In this document: in pieces, positions 25,409 through 35,254 of the stretch
Layout: every line of letters starts with the position of its first letter
How positions within the stretch are numbered: position 1 is the stretch's first letter
Assembly (NCBI GenBank): GCA_044226395.1
Contig: JBGAHD010000002.1
Location: 1,178,001-1,242,000 of the forward strand
DNA: 64,000 nucleotides
DNA from: JBGAHD01 sp044226395
GTDB taxonomy: Bacteria; Pseudomonadota; Gammaproteobacteria; Xanthomonadales; Ahniellaceae
Direction: 5' to 3'
Notes under the pieces: model-generated
What the model was told of the DNA's origin: nothing
The model's input: only the letters and a program-made list of their open reading frames with translations
The model's database searches: none
Program-made: the position numbers and the translations under genes

Positions 25409-26365
25409 ATGATCTCGCACGTGATGTGGTTGGTGCTGGGCGTGATCCTGCTGGCGCTGGGCGGCGATTCGCTCGGGCGCGGACTCGCGGCCGTGCTCGT
25501 GCGCCTGGGCGTGGGCGCGACCACGGCGGGCGTGTGCCTGGTCAGCTTCGGGGGCTCGCTGCCCGATCTCGCGGTGAACGTGGTCGCCGTGCTCGGCGGG
25601 CATTCGGCGCTGGCGCTGGGCAATATCATCGGTTCGTCGATTCTCAACATCGGTCTGGTGCTGGGCGTCGCCGCGTTGACGCGGCCGCTCGACGCGGCGC
25701 TGCCTTCGGCGCGTTTGCTGTTCGGCGCGATGTTCGTGGCGCCGCTGGCCTTGATGGCGATGAGTCACAACGCGCGGCTGGGCTATCTCGACGGCGGTGT
25801 GCTGGTGCTGGGCTTCCTCGTCTTGGCCGTGCTGTTGGCGCGCCATCGCGGCTTGCGCGCGCGCGAGGATCTGGCCACGGCCTTCGCCGAACGAACGCGC
25901 ACCTTTCCGTCGGTCGCGCTCAATGGCCTGCGGATCGTGATCGGCGTCGCCGCGCTGGGTTTCGGCGCGCGCCTGGTCGTGAGCGAATCGGTGAAGATCG
26001 CCGACGCGGCGGGCCTGAGCGAACTCTTCATCGGCCTGACCGTGATCGCCTTCGCGACCTCGCTGCCGCAGATCGTGGGTGGCGCGATCGACGCGATGCG
26101 CGAGCGCGGCGCGCTGGTGCTGGCCTCGGTGTCGGGCTCGAATCTGTTCAATCTGCTGTTCATGCTCGGCGTGACGGCGTTGTTGCATCCGCTGGCCGTG
26201 CCCGAGTCCTTGGTGCGGCTCGAGTTGCCCGCGCTCGCGGCCTTCATCGTGGCCTTGTATCCGATGCTGCGCGGGGACATGCGCGTGTCGCGCGGCGAAG
26301 GCGCGATCCTGCTCGCGGCCTTCCTCGGCCTGACCACCTTCCAGTGGTGGTCGGTGTTGCGGTGA
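25409..26365 (+). CDS. Ca2+:cation antiporter (CaCA family, YrbG-like)
   Basis: The 318-residue membrane protein has about ten helices in two inverted halves. The first alpha-repeat reads VSFGGSLPDLAVNVVAVLGG and GNIIGSSILNIGLVLG. The second reads AFATSLPQIVGGAIDAMRER and SGSNLFNLLFMLG. These are the paired motifs of sodium/calcium exchangers. The acidic ion-binding residue expected in the motif GTSLPE is Asp in the first half and Gln in the second, so the ion stoichiometry or specificity may differ from the standard exchanger. A GGAGG site precedes the ATG, and nhaA follows after 25 bp. Confidence 0.9.
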   Translation: MISHVMWLVLGVILLALGGDSLGRGLAAVLVRLGVGATTAGVCLVSFGGSLPDLAVNVVAVLGGHSALALGNIIGSSILNIGLVLGVAALTRPLDAALPSARLLFGAMFVAPLALMAMSHNARLGYLDGGVLVLGFLVLAVLLARHRGLRAREDLATAFAERTRTFPSVALNGLRIVIGVAALGFGARLVVSESVKIADAAGLSELFIGLTVIAFATSLPQIVGGAIDAMRERGALVLASVSGSNLFNLLFMLGVTALLHPLAVPESLVRLELPALAAFIVALYPMLRGDMRVSRGEGAILLAAFLGLTTFQWWSVLR

Positions 26366-26390
26366 GTCGGGCGTCAAGGAGCGGCCAGCA

Positions 26391-27626
26391 ATGAGCGAAC
26401 TCGGTCAAGTCTCGCGACGCGCGCTCGAGGCGGTGCAGGAATTCCTGCGTCTGGAATCGGCCGGCGGTCTGCTGCTGCTGGCCGCCGCGGCGTTGGGCAT
26501 GATCTTCGCCAATTCGCCGCTGGCCGCGATCTATCACGGCGCGCTGAACACGCACCTCACCGTGACGCTCGGTGGCATCGGCGTCGACAAGCCGATCGCG
26601 CTGTGGATCAACGATGGCCTGATGGCGGTGTTCTTCCTGCTGGTCGGCCTGGAACTCAAGCGCGAAATGCTCGAGGGCCAGTTCGCCGATCGCGCGCAAT
26701 TGATCCTGCCGCTGGCCTGCGCGGTCGGCGGCATGGCCGTGCCGATGGCGATCTACGCGGCGTTCAATCACGACTCGCTTCTGCGCATGAATGGCTTGCC
26801 AATTCCAGCCGCGACCGACATAGCGTTCGCCTTGGGCGTGTTGTCGCTGCTCGGTTCGCGCGTGCCGTTCGCGTTGAAGATGCTGCTCACGGCCGTGGCC
26901 GTGCTCGACGATCTGGGCGCGATCGTGATCATCGCGTTGTTCTACACGCACGAGTTGTCGACCGTGTCGCTGGTGATCGCCGGCGTGGCGCTGGCGATTC
27001 TGTTCGCGCTCAATCGCGCGGGCGTCACGCGGCTGTCGCCCTACCTAGTGCTGGGCGTGGTGCTGTGGCTGGCGGTGTTGAAGTCGGGCGTGCACGCGAC
27101 CTTGGCTGGCGTGGCACTGGGCATGGCGATTCCACTGCGTGGCGCGCGCGATCGTGGCGAGCGACCGCTTGAGGTGGTCGAGCACGCGCTGCATCCGTGG
27201 GTCGCGTATTTGATCCTGCCGGTGTTCGCGTTCGCCAATGCTGGCGTGTCATTGGACGGCATCGCGCTGTCGACCTTGCTGGGCCCGGTGCCGATGGGCA
27301 TCGCGTTGGGCTTGTTGCTGGGCAAGCCCATCGGCGTGTTCGGCGCCGCCGCCGTGGTGGTGATGTTCGGCATGGCGCGCAAGCCCGAGGGCTTGAGCTG
27401 GCCGGCGCTGCTGGGCATGGCGATGCTGTGTGGCATCGGCTTCACCATGAGTCTGTTCATCGGAGGCTTGGCCTTCGACAGCGCGGGCGATGAACTGATG
27501 GTGGCCAATCGCCTGGGCATTCTCGGCGGCTCGTTGGCCGCGGCGATCGTGGGCTTCGTGTTTCTGCGCGTGTGCTTGCCGATGCCTTCGCCCGCCGCCG
27601 CATCACGCCCAAAGAAAAGATCATAA
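26391..27626 (+). CDS. nhaA: Na+/H+ antiporter NhaA
   Basis: The 411-residue protein has twelve hydrophobic helices and typical NhaA motifs. LESAGGLLLLAAAALGMIFANSP opens helix 1. GLMAVFFLLVGLELKREMLEG carries the beta-hairpin/helix 3 region. PAATDIAFALGVLSLLG and VAVLDDLGAIVIIALFYT include the paired ion-binding Asp residues. CGIGFTMSLFIGGLAF closes the domain. It exchanges cytoplasmic Na+ for protons to control sodium and pH. With the CaCA antiporter 25 bp upstream it forms a cation-homeostasis pair. Confidence 0.95.
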   Translation: MSELGQVSRRALEAVQEFLRLESAGGLLLLAAAALGMIFANSPLAAIYHGALNTHLTVTLGGIGVDKPIALWINDGLMAVFFLLVGLELKREMLEGQFADRAQLILPLACAVGGMAVPMAIYAAFNHDSLLRMNGLPIPAATDIAFALGVLSLLGSRVPFALKMLLTAVAVLDDLGAIVIIALFYTHELSTVSLVIAGVALAILFALNRAGVTRLSPYLVLGVVLWLAVLKSGVHATLAGVALGMAIPLRGARDRGERPLEVVEHALHPWVAYLILPVFAFANAGVSLDGIALSTLLGPVPMGIALGLLLGKPIGVFGAAAVVVMFGMARKPEGLSWPALLGMAMLCGIGFTMSLFIGGLAFDSAGDELMVANRLGILGGSLAAAIVGFVFLRVCLPMPSPAAASRPKKRS

Positions 27627-27635
27627 GCGCCGTCG

Positions 27636-27666
27636 TTGACACCGCCGACCCCGCGCCGCTAACAAT
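27636..27666 (+). promoter_or_regulatory. Possible promoter of the methionine leader
   Basis: TTGACA (27636-27641) is followed after 18-19 bp by TAACAAT (27660-27666), a weak -10. Transcription from here would begin a few bases before the leader peptide ATG at 27676, making the leader nearly leaderless; no Shine-Dalgarno sequence precedes that ATG. Confidence 0.4.
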
Positions 27667-27675
27667 AGCGCCCAG

Positions 27676-27768
27676 ATGAACGCCCTCTCCGCCCGCTCGA
27701 ACCGCTCGCTGTGCATGTCGATGTGCATGTGCATGTGTTCGCCTGCGCGCGGAGATCGGCACGTCTAG
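27676..27768 (+). CDS. Met/Cys-rich leader peptide of the metY-metX-thrA operon
   Basis: A 30-codon frame opens at ATG 27676 and stops at TAG 27768. Residues 13-21 read CMSMCMCMC: four Met and four Cys in nine codons, which is far outside chance for a GC-rich genome. It lies about 110 bp before metY and is followed by a terminator-like hairpin. By analogy with the thr, his and trp leaders, ribosomes stalled at these codons when charged Met-tRNA (and perhaps Cys-tRNA) is scarce would allow the RNA to avoid the terminator. No good ribosome-binding site is visible, so it may be translated from a leaderless transcript. The attenuation mechanism is inference; the codon run and hairpin are direct observations. 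Confidence 0.75.
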   Translation: MNALSARSNRSLCMSMCMCMCSPARGDRHV

Positions 27769-27795
27769 TCTTACTTCCCACACGACGTATCCCCG

Positions 27796-27831
27796 AAATC
27801 CGCGATGGCGCAAGCCCGCGGATTTTGTGTT
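27796..27831 (+). terminator. Attenuator-type intrinsic terminator before metY
   Basis: AAATCCGCG (27796-27804) pairs perfectly with CGCGGATTT (27817-27825), followed by a T-rich tail (TGTGTTT). It lies 27 bp after the leader-peptide stop and 50 bp before metY, where a terminator makes sense only if it is conditional. A segment CGCGGA inside the leader (27748-27753) could pair with TCCGCG of the 5' arm (27799-27804) and act as the competing antiterminator, though this alternative is short. Confidence 0.7.
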
Positions 27832-27880
27832 TCTGGGCTAGGTCATCGCGGAATCCGGGGTCGAACCCAGGAGCACCGCC

Positions 27881-29202
<1,322 letters not shown>

Positions 29203-29206
<4 letters not shown>

Positions 29207-30312
29207 GCGGATTCACGCTGTCGCCGGACACGCGATGTTGGCGCTTGCCCGGCGGCCTCACGCTGGAATCGGGCGCGCATCTGGCCGAAGTCGATCTGGC
29301 CTATCGCACCTGGGGTCGCTTGAACGCGGCGCGCGACAACGCGGTGATCGTGTGTCACGCGCTCACCGGCACGGCCGATGTCGATGCCTGGTGGGCGCCG
29401 TTGCTCGGCGCGGGTCGCGCGCTCGATCCGACGCGCGACTTCATCGTCGCGGCCAATGTGCTCGGCGGCTGCTACGGCAGCACCGGGCCGACCACGCGCG
29501 CGCCCGATGGCCAGCCCTGGGGCGCGCGTTTTCCGCGCGTGAGCATCCGCGATCAGGTGCGCGCGCAGATCGCGTTGGCCGAACAACTGGGCGTGCGTCG
29601 CGTGCGCTGGGTCATCGGCGGTTCGATGGGTGGACTGCAGGCGCTGGAATGGGCCTTGCTCGCGCGCGATCGCGTCGATGGCGTGATTTCGATCGCGGCT
29701 TCGGGCCGGCATTCGCCGTGGTGCATCGCGTGGAGCGAGGCGCAACGTCGCGCGCTGGCGGCCGACCCCGCGTATCGCGATGGCGACTACGCGCCCGAGG
29801 CGCCGCCGCGCGCGGGCCTGGCGGCGGCGCGCGCGATCGCGATGGTGAGTTATCGCTCGGCGCAGGCTTTGGCGCGACGTTTCGGTCGCGATTCCGGCGC
29901 CACGCATTACGGCGAACGCGCGCGCGCGCCGGATGAGTTCGCGGTCGCCAACTGGTTGCGGCATCACGGCGAGGAATTGGTCGCGCGCTTCGACGCCAAC
30001 ACTTACGTCACGCTGACGCGCGCGATGGACTCGCATGACCTCGCACGCGGTCGTGGCGATTACGCCGAAGTGCTCGCGCGCGTGACTCAGCCCGTGCTGG
30101 TGGTGTCGATCGACAGCGACGCGCTCTACGTGCCCGACGAGCAGCGCGAACTGGCCGAGCATCTGCCCAACGCCGAGTTGGCCGAACTGAATTCCGAACA
30201 CGGTCACGATGCCTTTCTGATCGAGGCCGAACGCTTGAACGAGATCGTGCGCGACTACCGCGCGCGCCAGGAACGACCGCTGAAACACGCGGTGGGAGCC
30301 GGTCATGACTGA
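29203..30312 (+). CDS. metX: Homoserine O-acyltransferase (MetX)
   Basis: The 369-residue alpha/beta hydrolase-fold protein carries the MetX motifs: VCHALTGTADVDAWW, LGGCYGSTGPTT, the nucleophile Ser in VIGGSMGGLQALEWAL, Asp in VVSIDSDALYVP and the catalytic His in SEHGHDAFLIEA. It activates homoserine with acetyl-CoA or succinyl-CoA; in Xanthomonadales MetX-like enzymes often use succinyl-CoA, which sequence reading alone cannot settle. It overlaps metY by 4 bp and the downstream thrA-like gene by 8 bp, so all three genes are one transcriptional and translational unit. Confidence 0.93.
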
Positions 30313-32716
30313 AGCCCTCGCGTTCGCGCCGACGACGCGCGACACCACGTCCCACGCCTTCGATGCCGCGACGCCGTGGCGCGTGCTGAAGTTCGGCGGC
30401 ACCTCGGTCGCCATGCCGGAGACCATCGCCACGATCACGCGCGAGGTCGCGGCAGCGGCGCGCACGCATCGCGTGGTCGTGGTGCCTTCGGCGCTGGTCG
30501 GCGTGACCGACGCGATCGAAAGCCTGATCGTGCGCACGCTGGCCGGTCGCGATGATGGGCAAGAGGCCTTGACGGTGCTGCGTCACCGTCACGCGAGCCT
30601 GCTCGACGCGGTCGCGCGCGGCGCGGCGGCGAGGTGGGCCGAGGCCGAGATCAGTCGCGTGCTGCGGCAACTGGAAGCGGGCCTCGGCGCCTTGCGCCTG
30701 ACGCGCGCGGCCGATGCGCACGAGCGCGCGCGGCTGCTCGCGGCGGGCGAGCGCTTGTCGCAGCCGATCATTGTCGCGGCCTTGTTGACGCAAGGCCTGT
30801 CGACGGCGGCGGTCGCGGCCGACGCGCTGTTGCGCGCGGAAGGCTATGCGCTCGATGCCGAGCCCGATCTGGCCGCGAGCACGCGCGTGATCGCGGGTTG
30901 GCGCGCGGGTTTCGCCGCGCGCGTGGCGGTGATTCCGGGTTTCTTCGCGGCCGATCGACGCGGGCGTCTGGTTCTGCTCGGTCGTGGCGGGTCCGACACC
31001 AGCGCGACCGTGCTTGGCGCCGCGTTGCGCGCCGAGCGCGTGGAGATCTGGAGCGACGTCGATGGCGTCGCCAGCGCCGATCCGCGCGAGCTGCCCGAGG
31101 CGCGCGTGTTGCCGCGCCTGAGCTACGCCGAAGCCGCGTCGCTCGCGCGTCACGGCGCGCGCATCCTGCATGCGAAGAGCATCGCGCCCGCGATCGAGGC
31201 GGCGGTGCCCGTGTGGGTGCGCAACACGCGCCGGCCGGTCGCGCGCGGTACGTGGATTGGTGGCGAGGCGCGCGACATCGAGGCTCATGCGATCGACACG
31301 GCGCGCGCGCTGGCGGTGACCGACACGCTCGAAGGCGCGGTCGACATCGCCGTGGTGTTCGCGAGTGCGCCGGGCGATTCCGCGCGTGACGCAGTGAGCG
31401 CGACACTCGCGCGCGCCCACGTCGACGTGCTCGCCCTCGACACCGGTTGGGATGCGCTGGCGCTGCGCGTGCGCGTGCCCGGCGCGCAACGCGCCATCGC
31501 CGTGCGCGCCTTGCACGAGGGCGTGATCGCGCCACCGCCGCGCGTGCATCTGGCCTTGATCGGCGCGCGCGGCCTGGTGGGCACGGCCTTGCGCGAGCAA
31601 CTCGCGCGCGAACTCGACGGCGTCAACGCGCGTTTGCGCGCCGATCTGCGCCTGAGCCTGGCGTTGGATCGCCGCGGTCTCGCCTTTGATCCGCAAGGTC
31701 TGCCCTCGAGTTTGCCTGCCGACCTATTGCGTCCGCGCGAACCGGGCGATCTCGAGGCCGCGCTCGGCACGCTCGCCGCGCGCGTCGGCGAGCGCGTGAT
31801 CGTGATCGATTGCACGGCCAGCGCCGAGATCGCCGCAAACTATCGCGCGTGGTTGCGCGCGGGCATCGGCGTGGTCACACCGAACAAACTCGCCAATGCG
31901 GCCAGTCAACGCGAGTGGGCGGCGTTGCACGAGGACGCGCGCGCCGGTGATGCGGCCTATCGCTACGAGACCACGGTCGGCGCGGCGCTGCCCGTGCTCG
32001 CGACCTTGCGCGATCTGCGCGAACGCGGCGAGACGCCGCGGCGCATCGAGGCCGTGCTCTCGGGCTCGCTGTCGTTTTTGCTCGCGCGGTTGCACGAAGG
32101 CGCGACCTTCGGCGATGCCGTGCGCGAAGCGCGCGCGCTCGGCTACACCGAACCCGATCCGCGCGAAGACCTGGCCGGTCGCGACATCGCGCGCAAGCTC
32201 GTCATCCTCGCGCGCGAAGCCGGACACACGATCGAGCCCGAGACCGTGCGCGTCGAGCCCCTGGTCGATCTCGCGACCTGGTCGCCCGACACGCCCGATG
32301 CCCTGACCGATGCCTATTGGCGCGATCGCGTGGCCCAGGCCCGCGCGCACGAAGCGCGCCTCGTCGCCGTCGCGAACTTCGATGGCGAACACGCGAATGT
32401 GGCGGTGAACGAAGTCGCGCTGACCTCGCCGCTGGCGCGTCTGGCCGCGGGCGAGAACATGGTGCGCATCAGCACCGACATTCACGCGCGCGTGCCGATC
32501 ACCATCGCCGGACCCGGCGCGGGCCCGGCGGTCACGGCCGCCGGCGTGCTGGGCGATGTCATCTCCGCGGCGCGCGCCGCGATCGCGGACGGGCGCGGGA
32601 CGCGTCCGTCGCCACCGTCCCCAGCGGTGGCCTCGGCGATCGGCGCGTGGAGGAAGACCGGCGCGCGACGCGATCATGTCGCGCGCCGGAGATGGTCGCG
32701 GCCTCAGTCGTCGTAG
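30305..32716 (+). CDS. thrA: Bifunctional aspartate kinase/homoserine dehydrogenase
   Basis: The 803-residue protein has an aspartokinase half with VLKFGGTSVAMPETI, GRGGSDTSATVLGAALRAE and WSDVDGVASADPRELPEA, a regulatory ACT region (about 330-405), and a homoserine dehydrogenase half beginning LALIGARGLVGTALREQLAR with GVVTPNKLANA, YRYETTVGAALPVL, LSGSLSFLLARLHEG and ARKLVILAREAG. It makes homoserine for MetX, so the operon supplies its own substrate. The family usually ends shortly after GPGAGPAVTAAGVLGDVI; here about 45 additional low-complexity basic residues follow and overlap the converging gene by 13 bp. The kinase motif VVPSALVGVTDAI deviates from the common VVSALSGVTD. Confidence 0.93.
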   Translation: MTEALAFAPTTRDTTSHAFDAATPWRVLKFGGTSVAMPETIATITREVAAAARTHRVVVVPSALVGVTDAIESLIVRTLAGRDDGQEALTVLRHRHASLLDAVARGAAARWAEAEISRVLRQLEAGLGALRLTRAADAHERARLLAAGERLSQPIIVAALLTQGLSTAAVAADALLRAEGYALDAEPDLAASTRVIAGWRAGFAARVAVIPGFFAADRRGRLVLLGRGGSDTSATVLGAALRAERVEIWSDVDGVASADPRELPEARVLPRLSYAEAASLARHGARILHAKSIAPAIEAAVPVWVRNTRRPVARGTWIGGEARDIEAHAIDTARALAVTDTLEGAVDIAVVFASAPGDSARDAVSATLARAHVDVLALDTGWDALALRVRVPGAQRAIAVRALHEGVIAPPPRVHLALIGARGLVGTALREQLARELDGVNARLRADLRLSLALDRRGLAFDPQGLPSSLPADLLRPREPGDLEAALGTLAARVGERVIVIDCTASAEIAANYRAWLRAGIGVVTPNKLANAASQREWAALHEDARAGDAAYRYETTVGAALPVLATLRDLRERGETPRRIEAVLSGSLSFLLARLHEGATFGDAVREARALGYTEPDPREDLAGRDIARKLVILAREAGHTIEPETVRVEPLVDLATWSPDTPDALTDAYWRDRVAQARAHEARLVAVANFDGEHANVAVNEVALTSPLARLAAGENMVRISTDIHARVPITIAGPGAGPAVTAAGVLGDVISAARAAIADGRGTRPSPPSPAVASAIGAWRKTGARRDHVARRRWSRPQSS

Positions 32717-33630
32717 CGATGCACGTCGGTGTTGAGGTACTTCAGGCCGGTGTCGATCATCAAGGTCACCACGCGCGCGTCGGGGCCGAGACGACGGCCG
32801 AGCGCGATCGCCGCCAGCACGTTAGCGCCCGAAGACGTGCCCGCGAACATCGCTTCCTCGCGCGCGAGGCGACGCGCCATCGCCTTGGCCTCGTCGGTGC
32901 CGATGGCGATGATCTCGTCGATGACGTCCGGTCGCCACAGCGGCGGAATGTCGCCAATGCCCACGCCCTCGATCTTGTGCGGACCGGCCGCGCCGCCGCC
33001 GAGCACGGCCGATTCGCGCGGCTCGACCACGGCCACGCGCACGCGGGCGTCGCGCGCCTTCAAGGCCTCGGCCACGCCGCGCGAAGACGCGCCCGTGCCG
33101 ACGCCATGCACGAAGGCATCGACGCGGCCCTTCGTCTGCGCCCAGATCTCCTCGCCCAGCGTGTGATAGCCGACGATGCTGTCGGCATTGCGCAGCTGAT
33201 CGACCCAAAACGTGTTCGGCGCGCGCGCCAGTTCGCGCGCGGTGTCGATCATGTCGACGATGAGCTTGCGCGTGGTGCGGCCGCCTTCGCTGGGCACCAG
33301 CACCAGTTCGGCGCCGAGCGCGCGCATGTGCTGACGCTTGTCGAGGCTGAAAGCGTCGGAGGTCACGATCTGGAGTCGATACCCTTTGGCCGCGCAGATC
33401 AGCGCCAGCGCGGCGCCCGTGCTGCCGCCGGTGTAGTCGATCACGGTGTCGCCCGGGCGCAGGCGGCCATCGGCCTCGGCGCGCTCGATCACCGCGCGCG
33501 CCATGCGGTCCTTGACGCTGCCCGTGGGGTTTTCCCACTCGAGCTTGACCCAGATTTCCGCGCAGTCGTCGGGCACGACGCGGCGCAGGCGCGTCAGGGT
33601 GGTGTCGCCAATGGCGTCGAGCACGCTCAT
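32704..33630 (-). CDS. PLP-dependent cysteine synthase-family protein
   Basis: The 308-residue protein has the fold type II PLP pattern. IGDTTLTRLRRV opens the chain. The Schiff-base Lys lies in NPTGSVKDRMARAVI, TGGSTGAALALICAAKGY binds substrate, GVGTGASSRGVAEALKA binds the cofactor phosphate, and AGTSSGANVLAA sits near the C-terminus. These are shared by CysK/CysM and cystathionine beta-synthase cores. The usual TSGNTG is replaced by TGGSTG, so a substrate other than O-acetylserine is possible. It may take part in sulfur amino acid metabolism alongside the convergent metY operon (inference). Confidence 0.88.
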   Translation of the reverse strand: MSVLDAIGDTTLTRLRRVVPDDCAEIWVKLEWENPTGSVKDRMARAVIERAEADGRLRPGDTVIDYTGGSTGAALALICAAKGYRLQIVTSDAFSLDKRQHMRALGAELVLVPSEGGRTTRKLIVDMIDTARELARAPNTFWVDQLRNADSIVGYHTLGEEIWAQTKGRVDAFVHGVGTGASSRGVAEALKARDARVRVAVVEPRESAVLGGGAAGPHKIEGVGIGDIPPLWRPDVIDEIIAIGTDEAKAMARRLAREEAMFAGTSSGANVLAAIALGRRLGPDARVVTLMIDTGLKYLNTDVHRYDD

Positions 33631-33696
33631 GATCGTCTCGCGTTGCGGGAAACGATCAGTATTTCAAACGCGTCAAGTCCCCGGCCGCGGAGCAAC

Positions 33697-35097
33697 TCAG
33701 GAGAAGGTGTAGTAACAGACGCCCGTCATTACCGCGATGCCGATCAGATCGAGCACCACGCCCTCGCGCATCATGCGCCGGCCATTGACCAGGCCCGAGC
33801 CATAGGCGACGAGATTCGGCGCGGTCGCCACCGGCAGCATGAAGCCGCAACTCGCCGCCAGCACCGCCGGTACCATGAACAAGGCCGGGTCGACGCCCAT
33901 GGCCTTGCCGGTCGCGGCCATGATCGGCATCAGCAGCACGGCGGTGGCGGTGTTGCTGGCGATTTCGGAAAGCAGGGTCACGCCCAGGCACAACACCAGC
34001 ATCAGCGGCAACAAGGGCAGCGACTTCAAGGCCGCGAGGCCCGCCGCGATGCGATCGGACAAGCCCGAATTCTGAAACGCGGTCGCGAGCGCGATGCCAC
34101 CCGCGAACAGAATCAGCGCGCCCCAAGGCACGCGCTCGGCCGCTTCCCACGTGAGCAGCTTCTCGCCCTTGCCATCGGGAATCAGGCACAGCGCGATGAC
34201 CGCGAGCAGGGCCACGCTCGCATCGTTCGCGCCTTTCAGTCCGGTCAGCGCGGTCCAGCCGCCGAACGGTTCGGTGCGCGTGATCCACGCCAGCGCGGTC
34301 AACGCGAATACCGTCAGCACGCGCTTCTCGGCCGAGGTCCACGGCCCGAGTTCGGGCAAGCGCGCCGGCGGCGTGTCGCCGAGATCGCGCGCCAGCCACG
34401 CCGCCGCCAGCGGCAGGAAGATCAACACCGTCGGCACGCCGAAGCGCATCCATTCGATGAAGCCCATGCGCGCGCCCGTGGTCTGCTCGTAGACCTGCAT
34501 GAACACGAGATTGGGCGGCGTGCCGATCGGCGTGCCCAGGCCGCCGATGCTGGCCGCGTAGGCGATCGCCAGCACCAGGGGCGCGCCCAGGCGCTTGTCG
34601 GGATAGTGCGCGAGGATCGCCATCGCCACCGGCAGCAGCATCAACGTCGTGGCGGTGTTTGAGATCCACATGCTGATCAGGCCCGACGCCGCGGCGAAAC
34701 CAAACACGATGCGCCGACCGTTCTTGCCACCGAACACGCGCACCATGAACAAGGCCAGGCGCCGGTGCGCGCCCACGCGCTCGAGCGCGGTCGACAGCAT
34801 GAAGCCGCCGCCCATCAGCAGGATCAGTTCATTGCCATAGGCCTCGGCCACTTCCTTGGGCGTGAGCACGCCCAGCACCGGCAGCACCGCCAACGGCAGC
34901 AAGGCCGTGACCGCGCCCGCGATCGGTTCGAAGATCCACCAGGCCGCGCACCACGCGGTCGTCGCCAGGGTCAGGGCCATCGGCGGCGGCCAGCCCGCGC
35001 GTTGCGCGATCAGGTAGGCCGCGATCGCCAATACCGGCCCCGAGGCCAGGCGCCAAGCGGCCGGACGTTCGCGTTCGTCGCTGTGCGGTACTGACAT
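33697..35097 (-). CDS. SLC13/DASS-family anion transporter
   Basis: The 466-residue membrane protein has about eleven helices and the two paired motifs of divalent anion:sodium symporters. ISMWISNTATTLMLLPVAMAIL is the first SNT motif region. SEIASNTATAVLLMPIMAATGK is the second, with the Asn-Thr pairs that bind sodium and carboxylate. Members carry succinate, citrate, sulfate or related anions. I start at ATG 35097; an in-frame TTG at 35130 is possible. It is followed by the PLP enzyme on the same strand with 66 bp between, so both may form a unit. Confidence 0.9.
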   Translation of the reverse strand: MSVPHSDERERPAAWRLASGPVLAIAAYLIAQRAGWPPPMALTLATTAWCAAWWIFEPIAGAVTALLPLAVLPVLGVLTPKEVAEAYGNELILLMGGGFMLSTALERVGAHRRLALFMVRVFGGKNGRRIVFGFAAASGLISMWISNTATTLMLLPVAMAILAHYPDKRLGAPLVLAIAYAASIGGLGTPIGTPPNLVFMQVYEQTTGARMGFIEWMRFGVPTVLIFLPLAAAWLARDLGDTPPARLPELGPWTSAEKRVLTVFALTALAWITRTEPFGGWTALTGLKGANDASVALLAVIALCLIPDGKGEKLLTWEAAERVPWGALILFAGGIALATAFQNSGLSDRIAAGLAALKSLPLLPLMLVLCLGVTLLSEIASNTATAVLLMPIMAATGKAMGVDPALFMVPAVLAASCGFMLPVATAPNLVAYGSGLVNGRRMMREGVVLDLIGIAVMTGVCYYTFS

Positions 35098-35254
35098 CGG
35101 CTCGACCCGGTCCTGGCGAAGGTCGGCCAAGCTCCCATGAAAGGGCGAACTGGATCAAGGAAAAGCGCGCCCGACAATTTATCCTTGGGCGGCTGCCGCC
35201 GCATGTCGGCGACGCCGCGCCGAGCGACAATCGGCCTGAGCCCGAGGATTCGCG

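Noticed and set aside
27626..27880. SAM riboswitch upstream of metY
   Set aside because: I do not see the core helices of a SAM riboswitch; the leader peptide plus terminator hairpin explains the region better.
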